Below are positions 12,088 through 25,114 of a DNA stretch of 64,000 bases, piece after piece. A program made the position numbers and the translations under genes. Within the stretch, counting starts at the first letter, position 1, and each line of letters begins with the position of its first letter. The notes beneath the pieces were generated by a model. That model had not been told where the DNA came from and ran no database searches. It was given only the letters and a program-made list of their open reading frames with translations. The stretch spans positions 434,001-498,000 of the forward strand of contig JAFEUB010001529.1 in assembly GCA_024529925.1 (NCBI GenBank). Direction: 5' to 3'. The DNA comes from Ophthalmolycus amberensis (lineage: Eukaryota; Chordata; Actinopteri; Perciformes; Zoarcidae).

Positions 12088-15084
12088 AATGAGATCAACG
12101 TCAGAAAGCTTTGCACGTTTTATTTGTTATGTTAAAAAACAGAAGAAAGTGTTGGTATGTATCTGATATAATATGTTTTAAATCATATGTAAGGCTGTAA
12201 CTAATATCTATTTCATCATCAATGAATTCCTAAATAATTGCTTGATCGAATAAGTGTCAGAACAGCTCCTTTGTATTAATAAAAACCCTCGATATGACAT
12301 TTGAAGAAAAGCTTTCAGCATTCAGCGTCTACTAGTTTACATTTTAAGCAGTTCACATGTTGACACTGAGTGTCCCTCTTTACTTGAATCGAATTGATTC
12401 TTATTGTGGTGTCCAACTGACCGACAACAGTCATAATGAATTTATCTAAAGTTCAAGCCAAAACCAGGTTAACTGGGGTTTGGCTGCAGGTTGTACAGCT
12501 GAAAATATATTTCTTTAGGCACTTCATCATGATGAAGAAAAAAACTGAAAACATTTGCATGCATTATCTTGATAAATTATATTAATATTTTAATCAAATT
12601 TTATCTGTGGCAGGAGGGGCAATCATTTTGTGCTGATGGAGTGTCACAGCTAAATGAATATCCAGTTGTCACAGCCCACCGCTGAGGACAGAGGGCACCG
12701 CCGTGTGAATATAAAGCCCGATATATCCGCAATTAACTTCTACCCTCCATTCCCCTCCGATGCGTAAATAACATTCGTGTTCCACAGTTTCTATCAGTTG
12801 AGCTTGTTCTGCGGGGTTAGGCGCATTATCAACTCATTACACTGGCACACACACAGGCTCTTTTATTCTCATTAATCTGCCAGTCTCCCCCAACTCTCAC
12901 TATCTTCACCTAATGAGTATTTATGACCCTGGACTATCCGCTGGGAGCCGCACATACATTACATTTCATATTTTTGTTCATAAAAGAACAGAATTAAAAG
13001 TGTTTGAGTGGAAAAAACAGCACATTTACCGTCAGACTGACAGATTAATAGACTTTAAATCTTTAACGGTATATATTCCAAATGCAAAAACATCGATGGG
13101 TATTTCTCATCGCATTGTAACTCTCCAGAAGATGGGTACTCACAATGAGGATGTATCAGCCTATCACAATTCACTTGTAGCTTTTCCCCCACCTAGCCAT
13201 CCTTCACCTTATTTATTAGTCTGTAAATTACACCGCACCTAATGAACAAGGCAGCAAGCAGTTGTTCTCTGGTGTTTTTTTCAGTTTCCATTTCAGTTAT
13301 GACACTCCGCGTTCACTACGCAGAGTTAATCGATCTAAATTGGTGTCATTTTCTCCGCAGCATTTCACATCAAAAACTGTTCTGATACACTCTCCCAGCT
13401 GTTCCACTTCCCAACCAAACTCAAACATCGCATTAGAAGATATAAACAACACTTCCTCTATCATTGTCATATTTTCTCCCTTTCTTTTTTGTTTTGGTCC
13501 ATGAAAACACAACTGACCTTCAGACCGCTTGCACATTTGCATGCAGAGCAAGGAGAAGTGCAGATTACAGTCCTGGATGGCCTCCAGTTTTTTCCTTTTT
13601 AAAAAACACACGGAGAGGAAAGTGGAGGAGTGAGCCAGATAGACTCTGTGTGGGTGTGCATGTGTTTGCTCATGTGCTGCTCAAGGACTCCTGAAGCCGA
13701 TCGCCCATGTAGTTCGTTCAGACAGAACACCTGGCCTTTCCCGCCTGATGAAACCAATGCATGAGCTGCAGATGCTCTGCTTTACCCTCGCAACATTTTT
13801 TGAGGTCAAATAATACACGAACATGAAGTCCATCTTGCACGGCATTGTCCAAAGAGAGACAGCTTAAAATGTTACCTGTGTCAACAAATAACCAAACAAA
13901 CAGCAAAATACTGTAGGCTGTCCGTCATCGTCGTCTGAAACGATACAAAGTAGCGCTTTCTGTTTCTGTTGCTCTCATCAGCATCAATTGCCATCAAACA
14001 GAGCCGACCCCGACCAATGTGGTGCCCAAGGCAAGATGTTAGCATGTGGCCCTTGCAGCGCAGCCAATTCCACCACCACTGGAACTGCATAGTTTTATGT
14101 CTTTGAGATTGTTTTTTTTATTTCACAAACAAACCTAAAAAAAACTAAACGGAAATAAAAGCCGTTTTTAAGGTGCCTAAATTAGAAATTTTGAGAATAT
14201 TTGTTGCCTCCACACAGCTCTCAACATGGCGACGAACAGTGCTAACAGCACTACGGCTGAATGTCATACAAAGAACCTTTAAAGACGAGTGACAACAAAT
14301 AATAGATACAATATAAATAAGGCTTTCCCTCATGTATTCTGGTGGGAGTAACTGACGTTAACGCTATTTCTTAAATCAGCAAACGCTTCTATCGTCAACA
14401 GTAAGCTAACTGCACTCTGCTTTAGCTGTAACTACTATGCAACAGATAAATGATTCATTTCATCACATTATCTCTTTCTATTTCATGTTTTTCTCCTTAA
14501 TTTAGTGTGGGCTTTTTTTTGTAAAATTTCAAATTAATAGTATTAAAATGGTATAAGTGAAAAAACAGTAAAAGTTCATTTGACTTACTTTGTTCTGCCC
14601 CCCTTTAGGGCTCAGCTATGGACGGCGCCCCTAGCATACCAATGATGACTGTGGGCAGGAAAGAGGATGCAAACAGTAGACGCTCCTTTTGTAAACATTG
14701 GTCATTTTAGGCATTTGAACAAATGAACAATGCTGTTTCTCTCGTGATAACGTTCGTGTAAAAAACGCCTGCCAAATTCACCGTGGTGCGGTTTTGTCTG
14801 GAGACAGAAATATGAATCAACTGGAGGGAACAAGTGGCTCAAATGACGGTGCGTATTACAAGAACAATGGGACACAGATGGTGTGAGGCAGGTGGCCTTT
14901 TTTTATATAGTGCTACGTACAACAGCTGCAGGTATATGATATACTAACTGGTATATCAGCTTGCTGATATACGCAAAGAGCTTTTGCGGTTTCAAAACAC
15001 CATTCATGATGTGTGTGTGTCATTTAATTCTGGAAAATGTCTGCTCTATTTTTATTCATCTCGTTAATATTTTATTTTGACTAG
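12088..15084. other. intergenic, no gene recognised
   Basis: No exon is supportable on either strand. Composition is AT-rich, with no long repeat that I could pair within the window. Confidence 0.45.
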
Positions 15085-15392
15085 TGTGACGACCCCTCCC
15101 TCCCACTAGGGGTCTGTGTCCTGGTTGCTGTCTTCTCTGTTTCAGGATGTTGATCAACAGCTAATGAGCCACACCTGAGCCTGATGTGGGGATGGCTATA
15201 TAAATCTACATCTGAACAAGGGCCTCCTCTCTCCTCTCTGACTCTTCTTGACTGACACGGCTGCTGCTTTGTTTTGATTGTTTGTTTAGTTAGTTTAGTT
15301 CAGTTATTGGTTCTTTAAATAAATGTGTATTTATTCATTTTAACTCGTCTTGTCTCCCTTCATGTTACGGCCTTTTGAGCCGGGTCGTGACA
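15085..15392 (+). mobile_element. solo LTR of an LTR retrotransposon
   Basis: A 308-bp unit starts TGTGACGACCC and ends GGGTCGTGACA, so it has the 5'-TG...CA-3' ends of an LTR and near-perfect short inverted termini. It is flanked on both sides by CTAG (15081-15084 and 15393-15396), a 4-bp target duplication. Inside are a TATA-like box (GGCTATATAAAT near 15195) and an AATAAA signal near 15319, matching the promoter and polyadenylation parts of an LTR. No internal gag/pol sequence and no second LTR are present, so it looks like the product of LTR-LTR recombination. A Ty3/Gypsy-type origin is a guess from the 4-bp duplication. Confidence 0.72.
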
Positions 15393-15396
15393 CTAG

Positions 15397-16170
15397 ATTA
15401 ACAGTCATACTCCCATTTTTTCATTTAAACTATTTGCCGCTTATCAGTGTGCCGTGATGTTATTGGATGATGATGAAAGCTGCATTAAACAAATCTCAAC
15501 CTCTTTCCCCTGGTTATTCGCTCTCACCCTAATGAAATGTCTCTCACAGAAAAGTCATACAGCTGATGATAATGAAGGGGTCTTTACGCAGTCGTTTTTC
15601 CACAGCTCCCCTCTTAAGTCCTTGTACTTTGATTGACTGTGCGTAAGAGAAACATTTGTCTCATTTTAGAAATTGAAACAGAATGTTTCCACTCTTTCTA
15701 CTCCTGCACTGTTAAACCTGAAGGACATTTTGAGGATAATAATGACTGTTCTCGGATCTGCCAAATGCCTGGAACACTGGCACAGGCGGCTGACCTCCAC
15801 TGAAAAGAAGTTGCGTAATAATTGAAATTATTTAGCAGCTAAAGTGAGGGGCTTTAGAGCAATCCAGTTTTAGATTATGGCAAAAATGAATCCAGATGAA
15901 ATATGTGTGCTGTCCCTAATCCCCTTCAATCATAAACAGCTGTCCTGGGTTGTGGATGTGACTGTTGCTTAACCTGATGAGAGAGCAGCCTTTGATCTGG
16001 ATTTGGCTCTGCCCACACTAACCTGATCCCTTTTCCCCGCCATCTGCCGTACTATTTTTTTTTTTTTTTACAGTATTTGGAAAGCCAAACGCCTTCAAAA
16101 AGAAGTTTAAATTCCTTTATGAGCCTTAATTTGTTTATAAGCTTTGCTTTAAGCACACTTTGCTGAGCAT

Positions 16171-16171
<1 letters not shown>
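15397..16171. other. intergenic, no gene recognised
   Basis: No coding exon is visible. There is a T homopolymer near 16056-16068. Confidence 0.45.

Positions 16172-16220
<49 letters not shown>
16172..16220 (+). repeat. (CA)n microsatellite
   Basis: About 24 uninterrupted CA dinucleotides. Confidence 0.95.
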
Positions 16221-16223
<3 letters not shown>

Positions 16224-16738
16224 TACAGGTTGTTACTATTCTCACTTTGCATATGGGTGAGTTCAACCAGTCATCACCTTCCGGAAGCCAGTTACAGAAT
16301 GGTATAACGTAGGCTAGTTCTTGCAGCCTGCAGGGAAACAGTTTTGCTGTTTGAACTAATTATTTTGGTATGAGATGGTGTCACTGTTTACACGTGTGAA
16401 GGTCAAGGCTGGAATTCACCCAGAGGTGCCTCACATCGTGTGAATTTATATGCAGAGAAAATAAAGGATATTAGCATTATCCTGCTTTATTTATTCCCCT
16501 CTCAGGCAGCAAACAAATATCTCATAATACATTCTGTTTTCCAGTTTCCACTATTTTACATTCAGCTCACATAATTCCACTTTTACAACTAAAAGCTTCT
16601 CACTGGAACTACGGTATGCAATTTCCTCAAAGGACCACCTTTTGTGTTCCCATATTGTCTCTTGTGCCATTTTGACAGTGCTCATAAATAAAAGATGCAT
16701 TATTCGGGTAAGGTTTTCCACTTCCAGATTTGTTAACA

Positions 16739-17045
16739 GTAACCAGTGCAGTGTAACAAATTTTTCTGTTAAATAACAGTTAAGAGCTGGCAGCAGAGAC
16801 GCCAGCGCTTTACTGTTATTCTACAGTACTCATACCGTGAAATGGCATAACAGCCTAGTACTGTAAAAGTAGAACACAGTGTATTTCTGTATTTTCTTCA
16901 AGCTACAGTAAAATGCTGGCAGCAGAGACGCCAGCAAGCATACTGTAATTCTACAGTAGCCATACTGTTGAAATATTTCACAGTCTATTAAAGCAAAAAT
17001 GAATGCAGTATTTTTCTGTGATTATTTGAAGTAACATTCTGGTTA
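16739..17045. repeat. two-unit ~129-bp repeat with internal inverted repeat
   Basis: A 21-bp core with inverted arms GCTGGC...GCCAGC occurs at 16786-16806 and again at 16915-16935, a period of 129 bp. Each is followed by a block rich in ACTGTAATTCTACAGTA-type sequence that is itself partly palindromic. There is no ORF. It looks like a short piece of a tandemly organised interspersed element. Confidence 0.75.
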
Positions 17046-20000
17046 AGGGGTTATATTACTTTAAATTCTCAGTGTTTACTGTATACGGGCAACATTGATA
17101 ATACAATAACTCAATTTAACAGCTTAGAATATCTAAAATATCAATCTGCAATGCAATTAACATTACAACTTTATATTTCTGTGGGCAACAGACATCTGCA
17201 TTATCATGTAAATTATGCAACATAAGCAATAAACGACTTCGAAAGGATATAAATCAAACAAACTTTTATTTAACAGGGCAGTGTCAACATAAATATCGCT
17301 AGTGTAAAAATAATAAAAACCAAAATAAAGCACTTGGACGACCCAGCTTGTTTGGCAGCGAAACAAGCCAAAGAGATTTTTAGTAGCAAATTAAAAACTG
17401 CCGTGTCTGCCCGAAACAATGGCAATACATTTGAATTCCTAAAATGCATGTCAACAACTTGAAAACAATTGAGACATAAGTTTTAAATTAAATAGTTGGG
17501 CTGAATACCAAGGTAACTAATACAAAAGAAATAACCTATAAAGAATAATTTGAGATACGTTGATGTTCTCTCAAAAAGTAGTTTCAACTAGTGACAATAT
17601 CTAAATGTACGACAATGTATTCTCTGCTGTAATTAATAATAATACATTGTATTTGTGCAGTGCTTAAACAAAAGTACTACTGTATCAGTTGCAAGCCGCT
17701 GTGAAAATCGGAGGGCATTTTATGAGCTACATTGAACAAAACTACAATTCATCCCTAAACAGCTGGATAGAAGTACTGAGCTCTCAGGTAACTTCTACAA
17801 GCGTGTTGTGGCCATCAGTGGAAGACTGTGATAGTCCAGGGCAGCTGACGAGTGTAAAGAAACGGGGTACTGAAAAGGATATAAAACCAACTGTTTTTAC
17901 ATGGGTTAACTGTTTTGACATCCCAATGGAAATAACTTTTCTAGAACGTCTAGATCTATGATTACTGTCATCTTACTCCACCCAAACGCACAGACCTGAT
18001 TGATTAAATGTCTATAAGCCAATCACAATGCGCCACATCATCTTAAGTAGACTGCAGCATGGCCGACAGTGATTAAAGAGAAAGTGTGAGGGACATTTAA
18101 ATCTAACGATCATATTGTTAACATGCATCATTTGGTTTTAAACTGTGTGCAAAGCAAACATGAAATGTAAAAATACCACATAATGAAATATCTTAATCTT
18201 TTTTTATTGCTAATGATTTAGGAGTGACTATAAAGTAGAAATCCACTTTTACAATATATTTTTTTGTTTGTATTTGGAACACAATTGGGTTCTGACCAGG
18301 TTAATAGGATGGGCTGCAGCTCTGACAACATTGACAGTGTTCCAGTCAACAAGAGCATACCAAATAGGGAAAAATAGGTGTGAAAAAATGACGTACTTAC
18401 TTTGTAAACTTTTTCTAATATGAATATATATAAATAACATTTCAATACCATGGAATTGAGTCACCCAAAGTAGTCATCTGAACCTGAACTAGCCAATTTT
18501 AGCAAAGGCAGTAGGGCTGTTTTATTCCATCACTTTATCCAATAGGAATCATTTTGGACTGATAAAACAGCTGCATGTTTATTGTGTTTCATCAACTCTT
18601 ATAATTATCATGATGATTCCCTGAATACATTTTTAATATTTTTGAACACACTTCATGAGAGATTATCAAGAGAATAATCAGGTACACGTATGTGATGTGT
18701 AGAGAAAGAAGAATCGGACACAGCTTGTTTCCACTGCAAGTGGACATGCTCATGAATAAACTGAGTTTGCCCTGTTGTCCCACCCAGATTTCATACAGGC
18801 ATGCTAAAATACATCGAGGACATTAGTCAACATGGTCTAATACTGATGTGGAGCCTAATGGCTGCAACAGAGAGATTATGTTAAAGACTTGAGTATATTA
18901 AACTCCTTGAACAGGCTGTACCACAGCACAGTGACATGATCGGGAACGATCAGTCCAATTTGGCAACATAAGACTTTGGCACCTCTCAGGTGTGAAACCT
19001 GCCTCCCAATGCAATACATTTTCTAACACATAACATTCTGTATATTCTGCAGCTTATAGCGAAATTGGTTGTATTTAGCAGAAAATGTTTTAATCAATGA
19101 ACAGTATAGTGCAGATCCAGCTGAGAAGCACAAATCCAGCGTGCACCTCTATGCGGATCTCAGAAATTTTTTAAAGGAGCGCCCGCTCCATCCACTGAGC
19201 ATATCCGCCAGCCTTTTGGTCTGGTGGCCAGAGAGAAGACTGCTCATATTACTCTTTTTCAGATGGATTCGTATGGCAAGTGTTTGGTCAGCCACGAGAA
19301 AGTGATTGGCTCATATTACACACATATTATTGACTTGCATAACGCAGCTTTATAGTTCCATCTCTGCAAAAAGAGAACAACTTGTCCTCTACTCTGTGCA
19401 GGGTAATTTACGCAGCTCTGAAGGTCTCCACTGCCTCCTATAGCAGTGTTTATCTTGTTCAGCTCTCTGGAGATCAGCCTCTGCTGAGTCTCCTGACTAT
19501 AGTGGGCCTCTCACAGGCATATTAACAAGATGGAAACAAGCAAAGCCGACTATATTAGACCATTCATCTCTCGCTCTGGCATCTTGGTAGATGGAGAGGA
19601 ATTGGCACATCATATTTATGCCACCAGCACCGCACCCATGGGGATGCAAACGTAGTGGCTGTCAAAACTTTGAAGGATAGAAGTCTGACAGTAAAGCAAA
19701 GATGACAGTGCACTGTTGTTGCCCAATACAAGACTTTCTAAGTATTGATATTTACACTTCATTGAACTCTGTGTTAGTGACTATTGGTATGCTGATGTTC
19801 TTGTCTGCGTCTTGTCTGTGTATTCCAGCTGCCAATTCCTAAGGTCACCTCATAAATAGTTATAAATGTGTCTAAACAAATGGTCTGTTGTGTGTTGGGG
19901 ACAAATCTGTCCCATAGGCTTATGAAAACATGTAAACCCACTCTTACATGATATGCAAGGAAATCAATCAGATGATTTCCTGAAGGGTTTTGTCGGCCAT

Positions 20001-20207
20001 GCAACCTGGGGTGCACATGAGTGAATAGTCTGTGCAAGCGCATAGAGATGAAAGAATACACTGACCTTGGAGCAGTGTACACATCAATTCCAGCTGCCAA
20101 AGCGTGATTCATTTGGACTGTCACACGTGTGGCCACAAATACTGTTCTCCATCCTACAGACACCGTGCAACCATCTAGAAAGAGCAGCTTTCAAGGTGCA
20201 GTGTGGA
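17046..20207. other. intergenic, no gene recognised
   Basis: I see no supportable exon. The region is strongly AT-rich. The open frames in it are short, and none shows a domain. Confidence 0.45.
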
Positions 20208-20325
20208 TGATTCAACTTTATTGTCATAGTACAAGTACTAGTACAACGAAATGCAGTTTTAGCGTCTGACCAGAAGTGCAAAAAGAAGCAGTAAGGTGCA
20301 GTGCAATGTGCTAGATAAATAACAT
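20208..20325. repeat. interspersed repeat fragment
   Basis: A block reading TTCAACTTTATTGTCATAGT, followed by ACAACGAAATGCAGTTT and AGAAGTGCAAAAAGAAGCAG, is a frequent fish repeat end. A weaker relative is seen around 45370-45530. The class is not resolved. Confidence 0.5.
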
Positions 20326-20625
20326 AAATAACAGATTTGGTGGCATCTAGCAAAGAGGTTGCAGATTGCGACCCAAAAAACTTCTCCTGTGTGCCATGCG
20401 TGTTGGAGAACTACGATGGCCGACACAAAACATGTATGGCAATATATCTAGAGCCAGTGAATGGTCTGTCCGGTCAGGACTAATTTAGAAACACAGGGAC
20501 TGAAAAGGAGGTGAAAAGGACCCGCTCCTTATGTAGATATATACGGCTCATTCTAAGGTAACAAAAACACAACGATTCTTATTTTCAGAGGATTTAAAAA
20601 CTATAAAAACATACTTATTAATATT
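20326..20625 (+). repeat. interspersed element, short copy (same family as 59290)
   Basis: It shares blocks in the same order with 59310-59740: GTGGCATCTAGC, GGTTGCAG, GAACTACGATGGCC, CTAGAGCCAGTG, TAGATAT and GGCTCATT, then TATTTTCAG. No ORF is seen. The termini are eroded. Confidence 0.7.
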
Positions 20626-20660
20626 ATATTCCAGTCAGTCTCCGGCGCTGCATCCGATCT

Positions 20661-22249
20661 CTTCCCAGTTGATCTGCGACAACACTTTACGGCCCCACTG
20701 CGCCTTGTCGCCCTAACAACAATCAACATTGTCCTTTGTATACTAGTCAAATGACAGTTCAAAGTCTTGTTCTATTTCTATGGTAGGTTCACACAAAACC
20801 AAAGTGGTCCAAGCACTTCCCCCTGTGGGAACCCACATTAAAGCGTGACAGGGAAACCATACAGTTGAGACCACAAACTAAGATGATCTAAAAAGGACGG
20901 TGTGATCCAGAGAGTTACATACACAAAAAGTAACAGCAGGAGGCATGACATATATGCAACATAACACATTTACCACTAAGCTACCCTCCCTTTACTGTAA
21001 GAAAAGTGTGTTTTTTTCCCTGCACTGCTCTCATATGTATGAGTTTGTCATAACAACTCTGGTTTCCTTCCTTACTGGAGTAAAAGGGTGTTGTTGTAAT
21101 TAGCCTGGTGCTGATCTGCTTCAGGAGCTAATAATCAGTGTTACTCTACCTCAAACAGACCCCCCGTAGGCTTTAGCTACAAATTGATATTCTTCTGTTA
21201 ACTCAGCCCTTTGTGAGTTTGTTTAGATAGTGATCAGTGTTTCCATTGAGGTGGAGGTCTATGCGTTATATAGCACAATGTGCAATCAACAGTGCTCTTG
21301 TTCTTACTTTCTGGGACCGATTCTTGTTCTAAAATCAGCGAACAATGAAACCGTATGTGCTGTAATAATGCATCTTAATGATTAGCTTTGACCTACAACC
21401 CGCTATGCTTCATGTTGTAGACCCACATTCACATTCATATCTTTCCTCGCTTTGCCGTTACACAGTTATGTTGATTATTATCAGGATACCTTTCAATGAC
21501 AAATGCAATAAATACAGTTTTTGTTGGATATTAGTGGAGGGTTCCAAGGTCATATTAACCTTATTCAAGACATCCTGAGACTAATTCTGAGTGGTCAGAA
21601 CAGCAAAGGTGATTGATGTGGCTGCTTGTGTGATTATTAGAGAACACTTTGTAACATCATGAAGCTGCAGACCAGAAAAAGAACGGGTGAGGAAGGAAGA
21701 AATGGCTTCAGATGATGAAGACATATTAGACCTGAGGTGATGAGCATATTCTCTGATCTTTTGACTGCCATCATCATGAACACAATTTATATGGCGTGTC
21801 CCGTTTCTCACCTTGTAACCTCAAATAGTCTCTCCTCTGTTTACAGAGTTCACCTCCTATAGGCTGAAAGAAATCTCATCATTTAGCATCGAGCGTAGTT
21901 TTCCCCCAAGCTATTTAGAAAGTATTTCAAGTTTTTTGTGTATCTGTTTCTTTTTCAGCAACTCTCCTCACTAACATTCACATTCTGGCTCGCCGTCACA
22001 CCTGAGCTCTCTGGTATAAGTACAGCTTTACACTGTCATACAGCTGCTTAGGGAAAAAGGGCCTTCTGCCTTGCAATTTATATTTCCGATTGGCTGATGG
22101 TCACGCACTAACTAAAGCTGAGAGTATGACTACATTTATGAATGAATAAATTAAACTTGCTCAATGCACATTGGTTACACAAATGTCTAAGTCTTAAAAA
22201 TGAGCTTTGTTACGAACCATTCCCGCCCCTGCTCAAATCTAGAAGTTGC
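20661..22249. other. intergenic, no gene recognised
   Basis: No exon or clear repeat could be supported. Confidence 0.4.
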
Positions 22250-22685
22250 TGTACTACTATTGTCAGTGCGGTCCATTCTCAGGAACGCCTTCAGTGAATT
22301 TCTTCTCATTTGGCACAAGCGTCCACTTGGACTTAAAATAAAGTAATTCGATTTTGGTGGTCAACGGTCACTGTGACCTCACGTCTGACTCATTCTTGTG
22401 CGAGAGGTATCTCAGGAACGCTTTGAGTGAATTTCTTCAGACTCGGTACAAGCGCACCTGGACTAAAGGTTGAACTGAGTAAAATATCTGGTTCAAAAGT
22501 CACTGTTACCTCACAAAACACCTTGTTGGCCATTACTCAAGAACTCCTATGCTAATTATGACAGTCTCACACAAATATCTAAAAGGATAAAATGATGAAG
22601 TGATGACATTTTGGACAGACATGGACGTAAACTGAAGCTATGTCTGGTCGGCGAAGGCATAAAACCGTAAGGCTGTAATTCTAGT
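22250..22685 (+). repeat. interspersed element with two internal related units
   Basis: Two related units, about 22280-22390 and 22410-22515, both carry CTCAGGAACGC, then GTGAATTTCTTC, then a GGACT block, then a GTCACTGT block followed by ACCTCA. A 3' part follows with GATAAAATGATGAAGTGATG. It is non-coding and typical of a decayed fish repeat with internal duplication. Confidence 0.65.
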
Positions 22686-22689
22686 TGCT

Positions 22690-25020
22690 TCTATGGTGTT
22701 TTGATGCGTTTTGGCAGAAGTTCATACTTTTCCTCACTTCTGTCAGACACACGTGGGTCTCACGCACCAGCAGGCATTACAGTAAGAACCCACTCAGCAG
22801 AATCCATCTGCCTGCAGGCAGCTTTTTACGTTTTAATCAAACCTTCTTCTGGTCATTTGAAGAGAGTAAATAATCTGCATCAATGGTGCTTCTCGCCACA
22901 CTCCGCTATCTGTCTAATTGACCGAAGCAGTTTTGTAGGAGGGGGATTGAGATAGTTTCTGGATGAATCTTAAAGCCATCTGATCTATCTTCCGAGTGTG
23001 ACAGTCTCATCTCCCATTGGCTTGCATATAAAAGGTCTGTAGCTGATTTATCATGATTGTTATTTTGGATTCCGGCGGTGAGAAGACTTTGGAATGGATC
23101 TAAAGTCACAATGTTTGCAGAACCTTCTCAAATCCATCCTGCCTGATAATACAAACCGATGTTTTCCTATTTTCATCCATATGCTGATGGTCATATTAAG
23201 CAAAAATTCAGCTAAAAACACAGCTTTCAGTCTTCACATAAGTGGGCAACAGGGAAGCATTACTAATATTCTGCCTCTGTAGTCACTGGAATTTACAGTA
23301 ACATTTGCCTCATTAGAAATAAATGCTCACCGCAAATCATTTTTGAGGCTTTATTTAATTGGGCATGTCGGAAAAATGATTTAGAAATAGTTAAAGGCAA
23401 GAATATATACACAGATTTACATCTGGGAGCTGTCACGTTCACGGTTAAGCCTCTTCAGGTTTTTTGAGATGGTTTGAGCAGACAGCGACTGTTATAGTCA
23501 CAAGGTCATCACCGCTTAACTTTTTTTCTGTAAAAAAACACTCTTTTTATTATCTTTCACCAGAAATTTGAAGCATGTGTACCCCCAGCTATACCCTACT
23601 TTCTCGCTGGCCTGCATCGCGTATTCATTTTGGCACTTTTTGTCCTGACAGTCCTAGTGTCTTTGATGACGCTCCTCCCTCCATTGCAAATGTCCAACGC
23701 CCACAGGGAGGAGAGTAGAGAGTTCAAAGCCCAGCAGTACAACTGTATCAGCACAACTTGCAGCTGGCAGTAGAGATAAAATCTAGGATGCAGGGGAATT
23801 GGCACTCAGTCTACAGTGACAGTGGTGGCTTGACGCCTGGTGTCCCAGAGTCCTCCTTTGTACTACAGAAACACTTTCTCTCTGCCAGGGAGCCATTAGC
23901 GGGTAACAACCAAGTTATGGGTGTGTAACCTTATATATATTTTTGCGGCGTGTCAGGAAGGAGCGTGAATCAAGCCATTGATTTGTCTGTGTGAATACAT
24001 TTGACTTTTCTGCAAGTTTATTGTATTTTACAAGAAAAAACAAGGATGACTATAATTGGATTGTACTTTGGCCTTTTCAAAAGTGGCCAATAAATGCACA
24101 TGAATATAATGAGTACTGGGTAAAACTGCCTCTAGTTCAAATCAGGCAAAATGTGCAGAGAGCAACGGCCTCATTTAACTGAGACCACACTGGCAGAAAG
24201 GGTGATGGAAGGTTAAGACTCTTATTAATAATATCCTGAAATCTAAATAAGTCTTCAGTGTTCATTTTTGTATTAAATATTAAGCGCACACTTCCAACGA
24301 GTTTAGACAGGGACAAATTACATTTGTAAATACTTTACAATCTTATTATTGAGTTCTTTGCTATCTTCCAGTCCAGAAGTTCCAACAGTTTATGGTAAAT
24401 TGTATATCTACCTTCATTAAGGTTAAAATAAACATTAAAAATAACTTCTACCTGGATTCCTAGATTAAAGTGTTTATGAAGCTAATAAAAACGTACATCT
24501 ACCTGCATCATGTATCTGCAGTCCCTCATAATAATTCATTATTTCTAAAAATCTCTCCCTGCATTGTGACAAAAGAGAGTTGCATCTCCCCCTACTGTTT
24601 TTACTGTAAAAACACCATAACTGAATCAAATCAAAGGAGACAGTATACTGTACACTGTTTTTATTTTGATGTGTGCCTCTGATGGTCTCACATGGTTTTC
24701 AGAATATTAAGGTTTTAATATTGCATATTGTAAGGTCGTAAAATACCAGCAGTTTTGTAATGTTTTGGCAACTGCAGCGCTTGCAATGGTGTGACATTTA
24801 GGGGGTGAAGAATTTCCGCCATTGTTTTCATTAGCAGCACTTATTTCTGCATCGTTTGGACTGCCTCTTCTTTTTAGCTTTTCATTTGACGGTTTTTAAT
24901 TCAGTCGATGGTGTTTTTCTCGTGCTGACTGCAGCACGTTGTAAACGACAGTCGTAGTTGGAAAAATATAACACGATATGAGCCTCTCAACGTTCCTGCC
25001 TGTTAAAGCTCTTTTTCTCC
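22690..25020. other. intergenic upstream of pepd
   Basis: No exon is recognised. The 5' UTR and core promoter of pepd should lie near its right end. Confidence 0.4.
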
Positions 25021-25045
25021 GAGAGACTTGAACGCGGCACAATGC

Positions 25046-25089
25046 TACGTCAGCTGATACGCGAGGCAGAGCCGTACAAAGCTCACGTG
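25046..25089 (+). promoter_or_regulatory. candidate pepd promoter motifs (CRE-like, E-box)
   Basis: TACGTCA (25046-25052) is a CRE-like half site. CTCACGTGAC contains a CACGTG E-box at 25084-25089, only 26 bp before the pepd start codon. The extended E-box is close to the USF/MITF-TFE (CLEAR-type) consensus. I see no TATA box. The motifs are read directly from the sequence; their use is inferred. Confidence 0.4.
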
Positions 25090-25114
25090 ACAGTCTGGAG
25101 ACCAGCACTTCAAT

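Noticed and set aside
16052..16252. Cys-Val repeat open frame
   Set aside because: Translation of the CA microsatellite at 16172-16220.
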